Source: an uncultured Dysosmobacter sp.
Lineage (GTDB): Bacteria > Bacillota > Clostridia > Oscillospirales > Oscillospiraceae
Direction of reading: 5' to 3'
Assembly (NCBI GenBank): GCA_934504065.1
Contig: CAKSVQ010000016.1
Span: 1 to 29,021, forward strand
DNA length: 29,021 bases
The notes below the pieces were generated by a model. It ran no database searches. It had not been told where the DNA came from and saw nothing but the letters and a program-made list of their open reading frames with translations. The position numbers and the translations under genes are program-made. Shown here piece after piece: positions 8,401 to 15,783 of the stretch. Each line of letters begins with the position of its first letter. The first letter of the stretch is position 1.

Positions 8401-10052
8401 CGGATATTGACGGCACGGTCACGCTGCCCAGTGCCACCAGCCTGATCTTCCAGTATGCCTTTGCGGATGCGACCGCCGTGAACGACGCCAGCTTTGATGT
8501 GGATTGGGAGCAGACATGGAACATGGACACGATCGGCGGCCGTTCCTTTGCCAATTCCTCCATCGGGCCGAACATGGTGCTGCCAAACAATGTGGCTGTG
8601 GGCCAGAATGCCTTTGAAAAGTGCATGAAGCTCAAGAGCGTGGAAATTCCGGGCTGGGGCATCAGTCTGGGCAAGGGCGCGTTCTTCCAGTGCTATTATC
8701 TGGAAAGTGCGACCCTGGGCGACTTCTCCTATTACGCGGACGGCGTGTATTCCGACACGTTTGACAACTGCTCCAGCCTGCGGGATTTGACCTTCCTCAG
8801 CACGGACGCGCCGGATCTGGTGATGGAGTTCTATGTTGCGGGTGTACCCTTCTACTTCAACAACAGCAACTGGGATAATTTCGAGGCGGAAGAGGCCCAC
8901 CTGACCATCCACGTTCCGGAGGGCTGCGAAGCCAATTATATTGAGAAGTGGCGCTATTCCATGGCCGGGTATCTGGACATGGGCTATGTGTCGGCCTATC
9001 AGTATATGTGGCGCTGTGTGGAGTCGGATCTGGTCGATTATGAGAATATGGTCTGGCCCGAGGCGGATGATGTGTTCGCGGAAGTGGATCGACGGCTGCT
9101 GGTGGCGGAAAACCACGTCCGGGCATTGCTTGGCATGGACCCGACAGACAAGGTGGAGCACCGCTACCGCTATGAGGTGGACGACATGACCGGAGCGGTC
9201 ACACTGACCTCGGCCAAAGGCGTGACTGTTGCTGACCTGAGCGCCGCGGAAATGGACATGCCCTATGGCTGGACGCTGGATTATATCGGCGCGGATGCCT
9301 TTGCCGAAAGCCCCAATTTGATGTCGCTGTCCTTCTCCGAAGGATTGGCGGGCTTCCATGTCAACGCGTTCCGGGGCGTGGAGAGCGGCTTTTTGATGCT
9401 GGCGCTCTCCGGCGACACGGTGCCGGAGTTGCTCTTTAACGAGGGCGAGGCATTCGACTTCGGTATGTCTGATGTGGAAATGTATGTGGACTGCATGTTT
9501 GCAGACTTCACGCAGGAGGACCTGATCCGGGCGTGGACGCTGCCCATGACCGGGTATGGCACGCTGGAGGACCTGCGCGCCGCCGTGGCGGAAGACCTTG
9601 GCGAAGATGCCGACGCCGAAGAGGTGAACGGCGCGTTGCTGGAGCGGCTGCTTGCGGCAGAGAACCGGGTGCGGGGCCTGCTGTGGATGGACCCCGCCGA
9701 AGGCGCGGCGGACATGGTTTTTGAACTGCCGGAGGAGCTGCTGCCGCCTGTCAATTACGACGATCAGGTGGTCACCCTGCCCGACCTTTCCATGGATCGC
9801 CCTGTGGTGATCGGCCCCACGGACCCCACCGAGCCGGAGCAGCCCACGGAGCCGGAAGAGCCTTCCGAGCCTGAACAGCCTGCGGAACCGGAGGAACCCA
9901 CGGAGCCCGAGCAGCCTGCGGAGCCGGATAACACGGACGATAATAAGGATGACGCCTCCGGCGACGAGCCGGAGGATACGGGAGATGAGGAAGAGGAGCC
10001 ATCCTCTTCCCCCTCCACCAATGACGAGGATGAAGAGGAGACGGAAGAATGA
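5484..10052 (+). CDS. Large secreted BspA-type leucine-rich-repeat surface protein
   Basis: A 1522-residue exported protein. Seen in order: a signal peptide or N-terminal anchor (about 1-28); a linker rich in Asp, Ser and Gln; a Gly/Asp-rich linker at about 157-190 followed by a Pro/Thr stretch; a region without a recognised fold (about 220-640); and BspA-like repeats, clearest at about 800-1125, with repeated patterns such as AFRGCVRLQGV, AFENCPKLRFV and AFEKCMKLKSV. Two similar segments, L1205-P1220 and L1389-P1404 (both of the form LLxAENxVRxLLxMDP), lie 184 residues apart and indicate a duplicated C-terminal module. The tail is a Pro/Glu repeat and then almost pure Asp/Glu/Ser. No LPxTG sorting motif or final hydrophobic helix is present. 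ATG 5484 has AGGAGA nearby. It overlaps the MoxR gene by ATGA. The binding partner is unknown. Confidence 0.85.
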   Translation: MKLRMRVLGMAVATAVATAGVVHLGIDYWAGSVFRPSASDRELQNNQVLFPDNSTTSGHGEDGSDSNDSFWEQDSKGEDSIQTGKDAGYLFEQAQQLPGEGRPTGALYQEGAVDAGTASDIAPENIYEITDQTDDPNRTDVIVPGDGTIHIPIITPSGDGDGGDGDGGSGGSDGGSGGIVVPGGGEDPGNGGDQGGDLPTPTPVPTPVTPSEEPIPGYGDASIDSPDNKNDATITPSFAYDEDVAGRANWLSASIGRSSYIQLYRGQKSVDEKAIFNALETNVMDDQYNTYEWTEDALGVYLRIDGVGFDEDPEIHTFPVDIPSDVDTVRVYISYRFHVSDPEWTSYVGYKIEDFEHVELDYLPYELSQGRVLLLNQRLTEEGQQINPDTILNRYNQYPRDSEGSTINLFRYQTDLLGANGTFITELFPGWKENGEFVDWFYPIIPGRHVLEPAGRVALDEDYGVQMRLYWMTSDGRADEDIPSAQRSNLAYLQTLTVYKGETEMTEDGVDTLDKLDVPDYVQAVEFPYYPYLSVGYLNLPSSVLYVNTTGVPSVFDDWLAYDWGLQVTQGYTVAEGNPNYTAEDGLLYNTEMTQILGVPTNRRELVVGGDVEKVKLPYQTQLETLFLEIDSVDDLPEINYDRLKRTCKIVVPDELLEAFMEAESAMLKRTHLQVAPASEYDRSFTVRGDFLFAGEDTIHRVLRTDTCWLTLPDGASHVEADALRAMQELTVLIMAKNGEPVTFEDGCFDGLDTLTTIACYSEAQLEAVRVSAPEGVKVKLVDAVREDGYSYLITEGGILLLAAPEDITSFDGTIPMPDGEEPLVAAAIGDAVFEDHDALVWVDLPEDCKMIGYQAFRGCVRLQGVMIENTEFILIGKDAFENCPKLRFVASNAEKCDLRDQDFTIPVPTEYGDDSYFFLFCPTVNEGYNGNWVSFTEDSDVWGYEMVDAGGTRVLYGLSGFGDPWIALRSGTDIDGTVTLPSATSLIFQYAFADATAVNDASFDVDWEQTWNMDTIGGRSFANSSIGPNMVLPNNVAVGQNAFEKCMKLKSVEIPGWGISLGKGAFFQCYYLESATLGDFSYYADGVYSDTFDNCSSLRDLTFLSTDAPDLVMEFYVAGVPFYFNNSNWDNFEAEEAHLTIHVPEGCEANYIEKWRYSMAGYLDMGYVSAYQYMWRCVESDLVDYENMVWPEADDVFAEVDRRLLVAENHVRALLGMDPTDKVEHRYRYEVDDMTGAVTLTSAKGVTVADLSAAEMDMPYGWTLDYIGADAFAESPNLMSLSFSEGLAGFHVNAFRGVESGFLMLALSGDTVPELLFNEGEAFDFGMSDVEMYVDCMFADFTQEDLIRAWTLPMTGYGTLEDLRAAVAEDLGEDADAEEVNGALLERLLAAENRVRGLLWMDPAEGAADMVFELPEELLPPVNYDDQVVTLPDLSMDRPVVIGPTDPTEPEQPTEPEEPSEPEQPAEPEEPTEPEQPAEPDNTDDNKDDASGDEPEDTGDEEEEPSSSPSTNDEDEEETEE
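9828..9926 (+). repeat. 18-base tandem repeat encoding a Pro/Glu-rich segment
   Basis: Five and a half imperfect copies of a six-codon unit encode the pattern (T/S/A)EPE(Q/E)P. The segment sits near the C-terminus of the LRR protein, just before an acidic tail of Asp, Glu and Ser. Such repeats commonly form extended spacers in surface proteins and change copy number easily. Confidence 0.85.
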
Positions 10053-10990
10053 TCGTAGAACAGTCTAAGCAGATCATCGCGGAGGTCGATCAGGCATTCA
10101 TCGGCAAGGACGAGATCGTGGAAAAGGTGCTGATGACCATTTATGCCGGCGGCCATGTGCTGCTGGAGGACTGCCCCGGCGTGGGCAAGACCACGCTGGC
10201 GATGGCCTTTTCCAAGGTGCTGGGACTGGCCTATAAGCGTATTCAGTTCACCCCGGACACGCTGCCCTCGGATATTACGGGCTTTACCCTGTTCAACCGG
10301 GAGACCAACAAGTTTGAGTACCGGGACGGCGCGGCCAACTGCCAGTTGCTGCTGGCCGACGAGATCAACCGCACCTCGCCCAAGACCCAGTCGGCGCTGC
10401 TGGAGGTCATGGAGGAGCACACCATCACGGTGGACGGCGTGACCCATCCGCTGCCCGCGCCCTTCCTCTGCATCGCCACCCAGAACCCGCAGGGCTCCTC
10501 CGGCACCCAGCCGCTGCCGGAATCCCAGTTGGACCGCTTTATGGTGCGGCTTTCCATCGGCTATCCGTCGCTGGAAAATCAGATCAAGATCTTGAACGCC
10601 CAGCGTTATCACAATCCCCTGAACGACCTCAAGGCCGTGACCAACGCCCAGAACGTGCTGGAGGTGCAGGATTATCTCTCCTCCGTCCGGGTGGACGACG
10701 CGGTACTGCGCTATGCCGTGGCGCTGTGTGAGGCCACCCGCACCCATCCGCTGGTGGAGCTGGGCATTTCTCCCCGCGGCATTTCCGCGCTGGTGAAGAT
10801 GACCCGGGCCAGCGCCGTGCTGCATGAGCGCAACTATGCCGTGCCGGAGGATGTGCAGAACGTATTCCGGGACGTGTGCGCCCACCGTTTGGTGCTGCGG
10901 CCGCAGGCCCGTGTGGACGGCGTGAGCGCCGCAGACGTGCTGGACGAGGTGCTGCGTCAGGTGCGGCCCACCGCCGGGGCGGGCCGCTGA
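10049..10990 (+). CDS. MoxR-family AAA+ ATPase
   Basis: A 313-residue cytoplasmic ATPase that probably acts as a chaperone for assembly or activation of partner proteins. Seen: Walker A CPGVGKTTLA with K47, Walker B LLLADEINR with D104 and E105, and a sensor segment CIATQNPQ, all typical of MoxR. Length fits the family. The ATG overlaps the stop of the LRR gene (ATGA), and its own stop overlaps the DUF58 start (TGATG), so translation is probably coupled through the three genes. MoxR next to DUF58 and a transglutaminase-fold protein is a widespread gene arrangement. The preceding LRR protein and kinase are the unusual additions. Confidence 0.95.
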   Translation: MIVEQSKQIIAEVDQAFIGKDEIVEKVLMTIYAGGHVLLEDCPGVGKTTLAMAFSKVLGLAYKRIQFTPDTLPSDITGFTLFNRETNKFEYRDGAANCQLLLADEINRTSPKTQSALLEVMEEHTITVDGVTHPLPAPFLCIATQNPQGSSGTQPLPESQLDRFMVRLSIGYPSLENQIKILNAQRYHNPLNDLKAVTNAQNVLEVQDYLSSVRVDDAVLRYAVALCEATRTHPLVELGISPRGISALVKMTRASAVLHERNYAVPEDVQNVFRDVCAHRLVLRPQARVDGVSAADVLDEVLRQVRPTAGAGR

Positions 10991-12171
10991 TGGCCGCCGG
11001 AAAACGGCTGGCCGGATTCGCCGTGACCGCGGCGGTGCTGGTGGTTTTGCTGGTGATGTTCAGCACGCCCTATCTTTTCTGGATGCTGGTGGTGCTGGCG
11101 GCGCTGGCGCTGGCCATGGGCGCGCTGCTGGGGCGGGACGCAGGGGCCATGCACCTTGCCTTAAAGGTCTCTCCCGGCGGGCAGGTGGGGCGGCCGCTGA
11201 CCGTTACGCTGACGGCGGAGCAGCCCCGGCGCTTTCTGGCAGCCCGGTGCGCCGATGTGACCGTGGAAGTGAAAAGCGTGATGTTCGGCTCGGTGGAGCG
11301 GCACACGCTGCGTCTGCCGCTACAGGGGGGCGGGGCTTCATTGTCCGCGCCGTTGAGCGCGGCACTGTGCGGTGAAATGACCGTGAGCTGCACCCGCGTG
11401 GCGGTCACAGACCTGATGGAACTGTTTTCTCTGCGCTGTTCCTGTCCCCCCGCCGTGCGGACGGTGCTCTATCCCCAGCCGATGAATCTGGAACTGACCC
11501 TTTCACAGGCCCCCGTTGGCGAGGCCAGCGTGGACGGGCTGATGCAAAACCGCCGGGGCAGCGACCCTAGCGAAATTTTCGACGTGCGGGAATACGTGCC
11601 GGGGGACGACATCCGCACCATCCATTGGAAGCTTTCCAGCAAAACGGACACGCTGATCGTGCGGCAGGCCAGCGACCCGTCCCATTACGACGTGGCGCTG
11701 CTGCCTGATCTGGGTCTTTTTCAGGAGGAACGGTCTGTTTCGCAGGAAGAGCTCAACAGCGCCGCGGCGGCAGCCGTTGCGCTGGGCGAGGGGCTTCTGC
11801 GCCTGGGAACGGTTTTCTGCCTGCTGATCCCCAGCAAGCAGGGAATAGAGGTATGTGAAGTGCGCTCGGTGCGTCAGCTGCACCGTCTGCTGCCCCGCTG
11901 GCTGGGCGTGGAGGTGTGCCGCCAGAGCGGCACGGGACTGACGTGCTTCCTCTCGGAGCATATGGAGCAGTATTTTACCCGGCTGCTGGTGGTGTCTGCT
12001 GGAAAGTATGCGCAGGATGTCAGCGGCCTTGACCGCCGCATCGGCGTCACCGTGGTCAGCACCTCCGGGGAAGAGGAGTCCGTGCTGCACACGGCACTGA
12101 GCAGCACGTGTGAAATGGTGGTTTTGCCGGCAAAGCCCCGGCGGGGCGAGGTGTTCCGCATTGCCTGCTGA
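10990..12171 (+). CDS. DUF58 domain-containing membrane protein
   Basis: A 393-residue protein with two membrane spans close together at the N-terminus (about 8-24 and 27-47), a beta-rich region, and the DUF58 hallmark at about 191-226, including REYVPGDD and IHWKLSSKTDTLIVRQ. DUF58 proteins are regular partners of MoxR ATPases and often have a VWA-like fold; I do not see a clean metal-binding MIDAS motif here. The frame extends upstream to 10876, but that part is the wrong-frame reading of the MoxR gene. ATG 10990 overlaps the MoxR stop by one base. The protein probably sits in the membrane as the target or adaptor of MoxR, together with the next gene product. The molecular function of the family remains poorly defined. 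Confidence 0.92.
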   Translation: MAAGKRLAGFAVTAAVLVVLLVMFSTPYLFWMLVVLAALALAMGALLGRDAGAMHLALKVSPGGQVGRPLTVTLTAEQPRRFLAARCADVTVEVKSVMFGSVERHTLRLPLQGGGASLSAPLSAALCGEMTVSCTRVAVTDLMELFSLRCSCPPAVRTVLYPQPMNLELTLSQAPVGEASVDGLMQNRRGSDPSEIFDVREYVPGDDIRTIHWKLSSKTDTLIVRQASDPSHYDVALLPDLGLFQEERSVSQEELNSAAAAAVALGEGLLRLGTVFCLLIPSKQGIEVCEVRSVRQLHRLLPRWLGVEVCRQSGTGLTCFLSEHMEQYFTRLLVVSAGKYAQDVSGLDRRIGVTVVSTSGEEESVLHTALSSTCEMVVLPAKPRRGEVFRIAC

Positions 12172-12196
12172 AAATCGGGAAGAAAGGGAGAACGCA

Positions 12197-14482
12197 ATGG
12201 CGAAAGCTGAAAACCGAAAGGCCCTTTTGTGGCAGCTGTGCCTTTCCGCGCTGCTGGTGGCCGGGGCGCTGCTGGCGCTGGCCGCTCCCTGGGGTGCTTT
12301 GTCCATATCGGTGCTGTGGGCCATCGTCGCAGGAATGCTGGTCTGGTGCGCTGCCGCGGCGGCGCGGCGGATGGGGCGGCCCTGGGCGGTGTGGCTGCTG
12401 CGGTTGGCGCCATGGGCCGTGCTGCTGGTGCTGGCCGGGCCGGGGCAGATCGTGGAGGGCCTGCGGCTGTGGATCAACTGTATGTTGACGAACTGGAACC
12501 GCCTGCATCAGGGGGCGCTGCCCCTGTTTCAGACCGGAGCGCCGGGCAGGGGAGGGGAGCTTGCCATCTCGCTGCTGGCGGCGGTGGCCCTTGGACAGCT
12601 GGCGGAATGGATCGTATCCCGGCAGCGGGTGCTGGCCTGCGCGGTGCTGAACGCGGCGCTGCTGCTCGTCCAGCTGCTGGGCGGATTTTTTGCGCCGTGG
12701 GCCTGCGGGCTATTCTTCAGCGCCCTGCTGGGGCTGTGGATGTCCGGTCCGCTGCCCGCCTGGCAGACGGTGCGGGCATGGGCCCTCTGCACGCTGGCGC
12801 TGTGCCTGTGCGCCGGATGCATCTGTGGCGGTGAATTAAAAGGAGTAACGCTCTTCCGCAAAACGCTGCTGGAAGAGGTCCACACCCTGCGCTATGGCAA
12901 GGACCTTCTGCCTCAGGGCAGGCTGCGTCAGGCCGCAAAGCTGAACCGCGGCGAGGAAGAGCTGCTGCAGGTGCGCACTGAGCAGGAAAAGGCGCTGTAT
13001 CTGCGGGGCTTCGTGGGGGCGGCCTATCAAAACGGTGTGTGGACGCCGCTGCCGGATTCTGCCTATGGCGGCGAGTACGCCGGAATGCTGGACTGGCTTG
13101 CGGAGCAGGGCTTTGATCCCCTGACCCAGAGCGCGGCGTATTACGCGCTGTGCGGACAGGAGACCTCACCCCAGATCAACCACGTGCAGGTGGAGGTCAC
13201 CGGGGCGTCCCGGTATTATATCTACGCGCCCGCTTCGCTGACGGAGATGACCAACGCCGTCGCGGAAAAGGACAGCCGCCTGCGCTCTTCCGGGCTCTGG
13301 GGTGCGAAGGCCTATCATTTGGAAGAGTGTTCCAGCGTCAAGCCTTCGGAGCTGACCATCCGGGCAGACTGGGTGGCGGAGCCGGAGACGGAGGCGCAGC
13401 AGCGCTATACCCGGGCCGAGGCAGTCTACCGGGATTTTGTCTATCAGAATTATACAGCGGTGAACGCAGATCTGGCCCCGCTGATGCAGGAGCTTTTCCC
13501 GCAGGAGGACGCGGGCACAGGCGTATACAGCGCGCTGGAGCAGATCCGCAATGTGCTCCGGCACACCACCCAGTTTGTTCTGGAGCCGGAGGGCAGCACG
13601 GATGATCCCATTCGGGACTTCCTGACAGGGGAGCGCAAGGGAAATGCCGCGCTGTATGCTTCCACAGCTGTGGAGGCCCTGCGCAGCCTTGGGTATCCCG
13701 CCCGGTATGTGGAGGGGTACTACGTTCCGGTTTCCGCCGTGGGCGAGGACGGCTCGGCCACGCTGACCGGGCAGAACGCCCACGCTTGGGCCGAGGTGTA
13801 TTTTGACGGCGTAGGCTGGCTTCCGGTGGATGTAACGCCGGGGTATTATTACGATGCCGTGTTGTTACAGCAGATGGTGGCCCTGCCGGATACCGCCCGC
13901 AAGACTGCCGCGGTGGAGGAGGGCGACAACGGCGCCAACGAGATGACCACAGGCGCGGACAGCGGCGCACGGCCCTCCCTTGCGCCGGAGTTGATCGTCC
14001 GGGACGCGGCACTGGCTCTGTTGGGCCTGCTGGCGGTGTGTGTACTGCTGGCAACGGTGATCTTTCTGGTGCTGGAGCTGCTGCGGCTGGTCTTGGAGCA
14101 CCGTGCCCACACGGTTTATGACGCGGCCAGCGAGCAGGAGCGGGCATTTATCCTGAAAGACCGGGTGTTCTTCCTGCTGTTCCTCTGGGGAGTGGACGCC
14201 TGCCTTGGCTGGGAGTGCGCGAAGACCGATGCGGACATTGCGGAGAAAGTCCCCGGTGTGGAGCCGGGGGAGTACAGCCGGGTATCCGCGCTGCTGGAAA
14301 AGGCAATCTACGGCGGACTGGCGCTGGAGCCCTTTGAGCAGCGGACGATCCTCACCCTGCTGCAAAAGCTCTATTCCGGTGAGCCCTCCAGAAAGGAACG
14401 GCTGCACTGGGCCCTGCGGTATAACCGCCTGCTGGCACTGCGCCGCCGCGCGGGCACAGCCCCGGAGAAGCAAGCCGCATAA
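12197..14482 (+). CDS. Multi-span membrane protein with transglutaminase-like domain, catalytic Cys replaced by Ala
   Basis: A 761-residue TgpA-like protein. Residues about 10-215 contain several hydrophobic helices, followed by an extracytoplasmic region, a transglutaminase-like core (about 470-555), another membrane helix (about 598-635) and a cytoplasmic tail. In the core, H529 (NAHAWAEVYF) and D545 (LPVDVTPG) of the Cys-His-Asp triad are present. The segment that normally reads G-x-C-x-x-F/Y-A-S reads GNAALYAS, with A484 where the cysteine should be. It therefore probably lacks thiol catalysis and may be a binding or scaffold protein. ATG 12197 has AAGGGAG upstream and lies 25 bases after the DUF58 stop. 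Last gene of the operon; a strong terminator follows six bases after the stop. From memory, related Clostridia proteins can also lack the Cys, so this may be a subfamily trait. Confidence 0.88.
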   Translation: MAKAENRKALLWQLCLSALLVAGALLALAAPWGALSISVLWAIVAGMLVWCAAAAARRMGRPWAVWLLRLAPWAVLLVLAGPGQIVEGLRLWINCMLTNWNRLHQGALPLFQTGAPGRGGELAISLLAAVALGQLAEWIVSRQRVLACAVLNAALLLVQLLGGFFAPWACGLFFSALLGLWMSGPLPAWQTVRAWALCTLALCLCAGCICGGELKGVTLFRKTLLEEVHTLRYGKDLLPQGRLRQAAKLNRGEEELLQVRTEQEKALYLRGFVGAAYQNGVWTPLPDSAYGGEYAGMLDWLAEQGFDPLTQSAAYYALCGQETSPQINHVQVEVTGASRYYIYAPASLTEMTNAVAEKDSRLRSSGLWGAKAYHLEECSSVKPSELTIRADWVAEPETEAQQRYTRAEAVYRDFVYQNYTAVNADLAPLMQELFPQEDAGTGVYSALEQIRNVLRHTTQFVLEPEGSTDDPIRDFLTGERKGNAALYASTAVEALRSLGYPARYVEGYYVPVSAVGEDGSATLTGQNAHAWAEVYFDGVGWLPVDVTPGYYYDAVLLQQMVALPDTARKTAAVEEGDNGANEMTTGADSGARPSLAPELIVRDAALALLGLLAVCVLLATVIFLVLELLRLVLEHRAHTVYDAASEQERAFILKDRVFFLLFLWGVDACLGWECAKTDADIAEKVPGVEPGEYSRVSALLEKAIYGGLALEPFEQRTILTLLQKLYSGEPSRKERLHWALRYNRLLALRRRAGTAPEKQAA

Positions 14483-14488
14483 GATAGT

Positions 14489-14547
14489 AAAACCCAACGC
14501 GCTGCGGATGCCCGCAGCGCGTTGGGTTTTGTATGTATGTTTTTTTG
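14489..14547 (+). terminator. Strong rho-independent terminator, possibly bidirectional
   Basis: A perfect 19-bp stem (14489-14507 with 14512-14530) closes a four-base loop and is followed by a T-rich run on the plus strand. It ends the kinase-LRR-MoxR-DUF58-transglutaminase operon. The ribokinase gene reads toward it from the other side and ends at 14555, with the T-rich arm serving on that strand, so it may stop both. Confidence 0.9.
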
Positions 14548-14554
14548 TTGTTTC

Positions 14555-15553
14555 TTATCGCAGCAACTGCACCCGGGCGGGGTCGATGCCCTGATAGCCG
14601 CGCTCTTGCAGCAGCGCTTCCACCTCGTCCAGCGTGGGCAGGGAGGGCATGGCGCCCATGCGGGAGACGGTGATGGCGGCGGTATAGCTGGCAAAGGTCA
14701 GTGCTTCCGCCTGAGAAAGGCCCGCCGTCAGCCCCACCGACAGCGCCCCCACAAAGGAGTCGCCCGCAGCGGTAGGATCGGCCACATGGGCCATGTGCAC
14801 GGAGGGAACGTAGGCGATGTCCGCATCCCGCACCACGGCAGAGCCGCTGGAGCCCAGCGTGATGATGACGTTTTCCACACCCTTGCTCCAAAGGGCGGCG
14901 GCGATCTTTTGCAGGTCCTCCCGCCGGGGGCCGTTTTCATCGGAGGCCAGCGGAAGCCCGGTCTCCATGGAAGCCTCCTGCTCGTTGGGGGTGAGATAGG
15001 TGACATAGCGCAGCAGCGCGTCGTCCAGATCGGTGGCGGGGGCGGGGTTCAGCATCACCGGAACGCCTGCCGCGTGGGCCCATCCGGCCACGGCCAGATT
15101 GACCTCCGTGGGAATTTCCAGCTGTAAAAGCACCATGTCGTAAGAAGCCACGGCATCTTTGATCCAGGCTACTTCTTCCAGCGTGATGGTGCGGTTGGCA
15201 CCGGGGATGACGATGATGCGGTTCTGGGCGGTGTGCTCCGTGACCTCCAGCGTCACGTGCCCCACACCGGAGGTCACACCGGGATGCACCACCACATGGC
15301 TCACATCCACGCCTGCTTCCTTCAACGGTGCGATGAGCTGCTGGCCGAACAGATCGTCGCCCACGCTGCCCATCATGGTGACCTCCGCACCCAGCCGGGC
15401 GCATTGCAGGGCCTGATTGGCGCCCTTTCCGCCGGGAGCCATGTGGAAGGATTTTCCGTATACGGTCTGTGCCGAACGGGGGATGCGCTCCGTGGTGGCG
15501 ATCACGTCCATCACAAAGCTGCCCACGACTAAGATTCGAGGTTTTCTCTGCAT
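14555..15553 (-). CDS. rbsK: Ribokinase (PfkB family carbohydrate kinase)
   Basis: A 332-residue cytoplasmic kinase that should phosphorylate ribose or a similar sugar with ATP. Seen: the N-terminal substrate motif GGKGANQA at 41-48, NPAPA at 169-173, LTPNE at 187-191, and the C-terminal PfkB signature ADPTAAGDSF with catalytic base D265. Length is slightly above the usual 300-310. The frame extends far upstream to 15706, but the added residues are unlike the family; ATG 15553 has AGGAG 11 bases before it. It is transcribed alone, facing the operon on its left, and sits just beyond the terminator of the BMP lipoprotein gene. Because BMP proteins bind nucleosides, it may handle ribose released from imported nucleosides. 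Specificity for a related sugar or nucleoside cannot be excluded. Confidence 0.9.
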   Translation of the reverse strand: MQRKPRILVVGSFVMDVIATTERIPRSAQTVYGKSFHMAPGGKGANQALQCARLGAEVTMMGSVGDDLFGQQLIAPLKEAGVDVSHVVVHPGVTSGVGHVTLEVTEHTAQNRIIVIPGANRTITLEEVAWIKDAVASYDMVLLQLEIPTEVNLAVAGWAHAAGVPVMLNPAPATDLDDALLRYVTYLTPNEQEASMETGLPLASDENGPRREDLQKIAAALWSKGVENVIITLGSSGSAVVRDADIAYVPSVHMAHVADPTAAGDSFVGALSVGLTAGLSQAEALTFASYTAAITVSRMGAMPSLPTLDEVEALLQERGYQGIDPARVQLLR

Positions 15554-15613
15554 GATTCTGATAACTCCTGTGGAAATAGGCTTTGCGGCATCCTCTGCCG
15601 CGATCGTGTCTCT

Positions 15614-15646
15614 ATTATAAGGCTTGATTTCAAAAATACAAGCCTT
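15614..15646 (-). promoter_or_regulatory. Candidate ribokinase promoter with overlapping palindromic operator
   Basis: On the minus strand TTGTAT (15641-15636) and a perfect TATAAT (15619-15614) are 16 bases apart. The inverted repeat AAGGCTTG / CAAGCCTT (15646-15639 and 15626-15619) overlaps the -35 and touches the -10, so a repressor bound there would block the polymerase. The cognate regulator is not known. In the plus direction the same hairpin ends in T's and could act as a weak terminator. Confidence 0.5.
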
Positions 15647-15733
15647 TTTGGGATGGTTAAAAGATAAACGATTAAATTGAATGAAAAATGACACAATTTG
15701 AAGCAATTTAACGTGATTTTGGCGGAAGAACAG

Positions 15734-15769
15734 AAAAAAGGGAAGCGGCCGCTATAAAGGCCGCTTCCC
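15734..15769 (-). terminator. Rho-independent terminator of the BMP lipoprotein gene
   Basis: An 11-bp stem (15740-15750 with 15759-15769) with an eight-base loop is followed, on the minus strand, by a run of six T. It starts 15 bases after the stop of the lipoprotein gene, so the ribokinase beyond it must rely mainly on its own promoter. Confidence 0.88.
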
Positions 15770-15783
15770 TGAAAAATTTGGAA

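Noticed and set aside
7365..9359. Long minus-strand frame of 664 codons opposite the LRR gene
   Set aside because: It is a His/Arg/Gln-rich mirror of the plus-strand codons, a common artefact in GC-rich genes, with no domain pattern.
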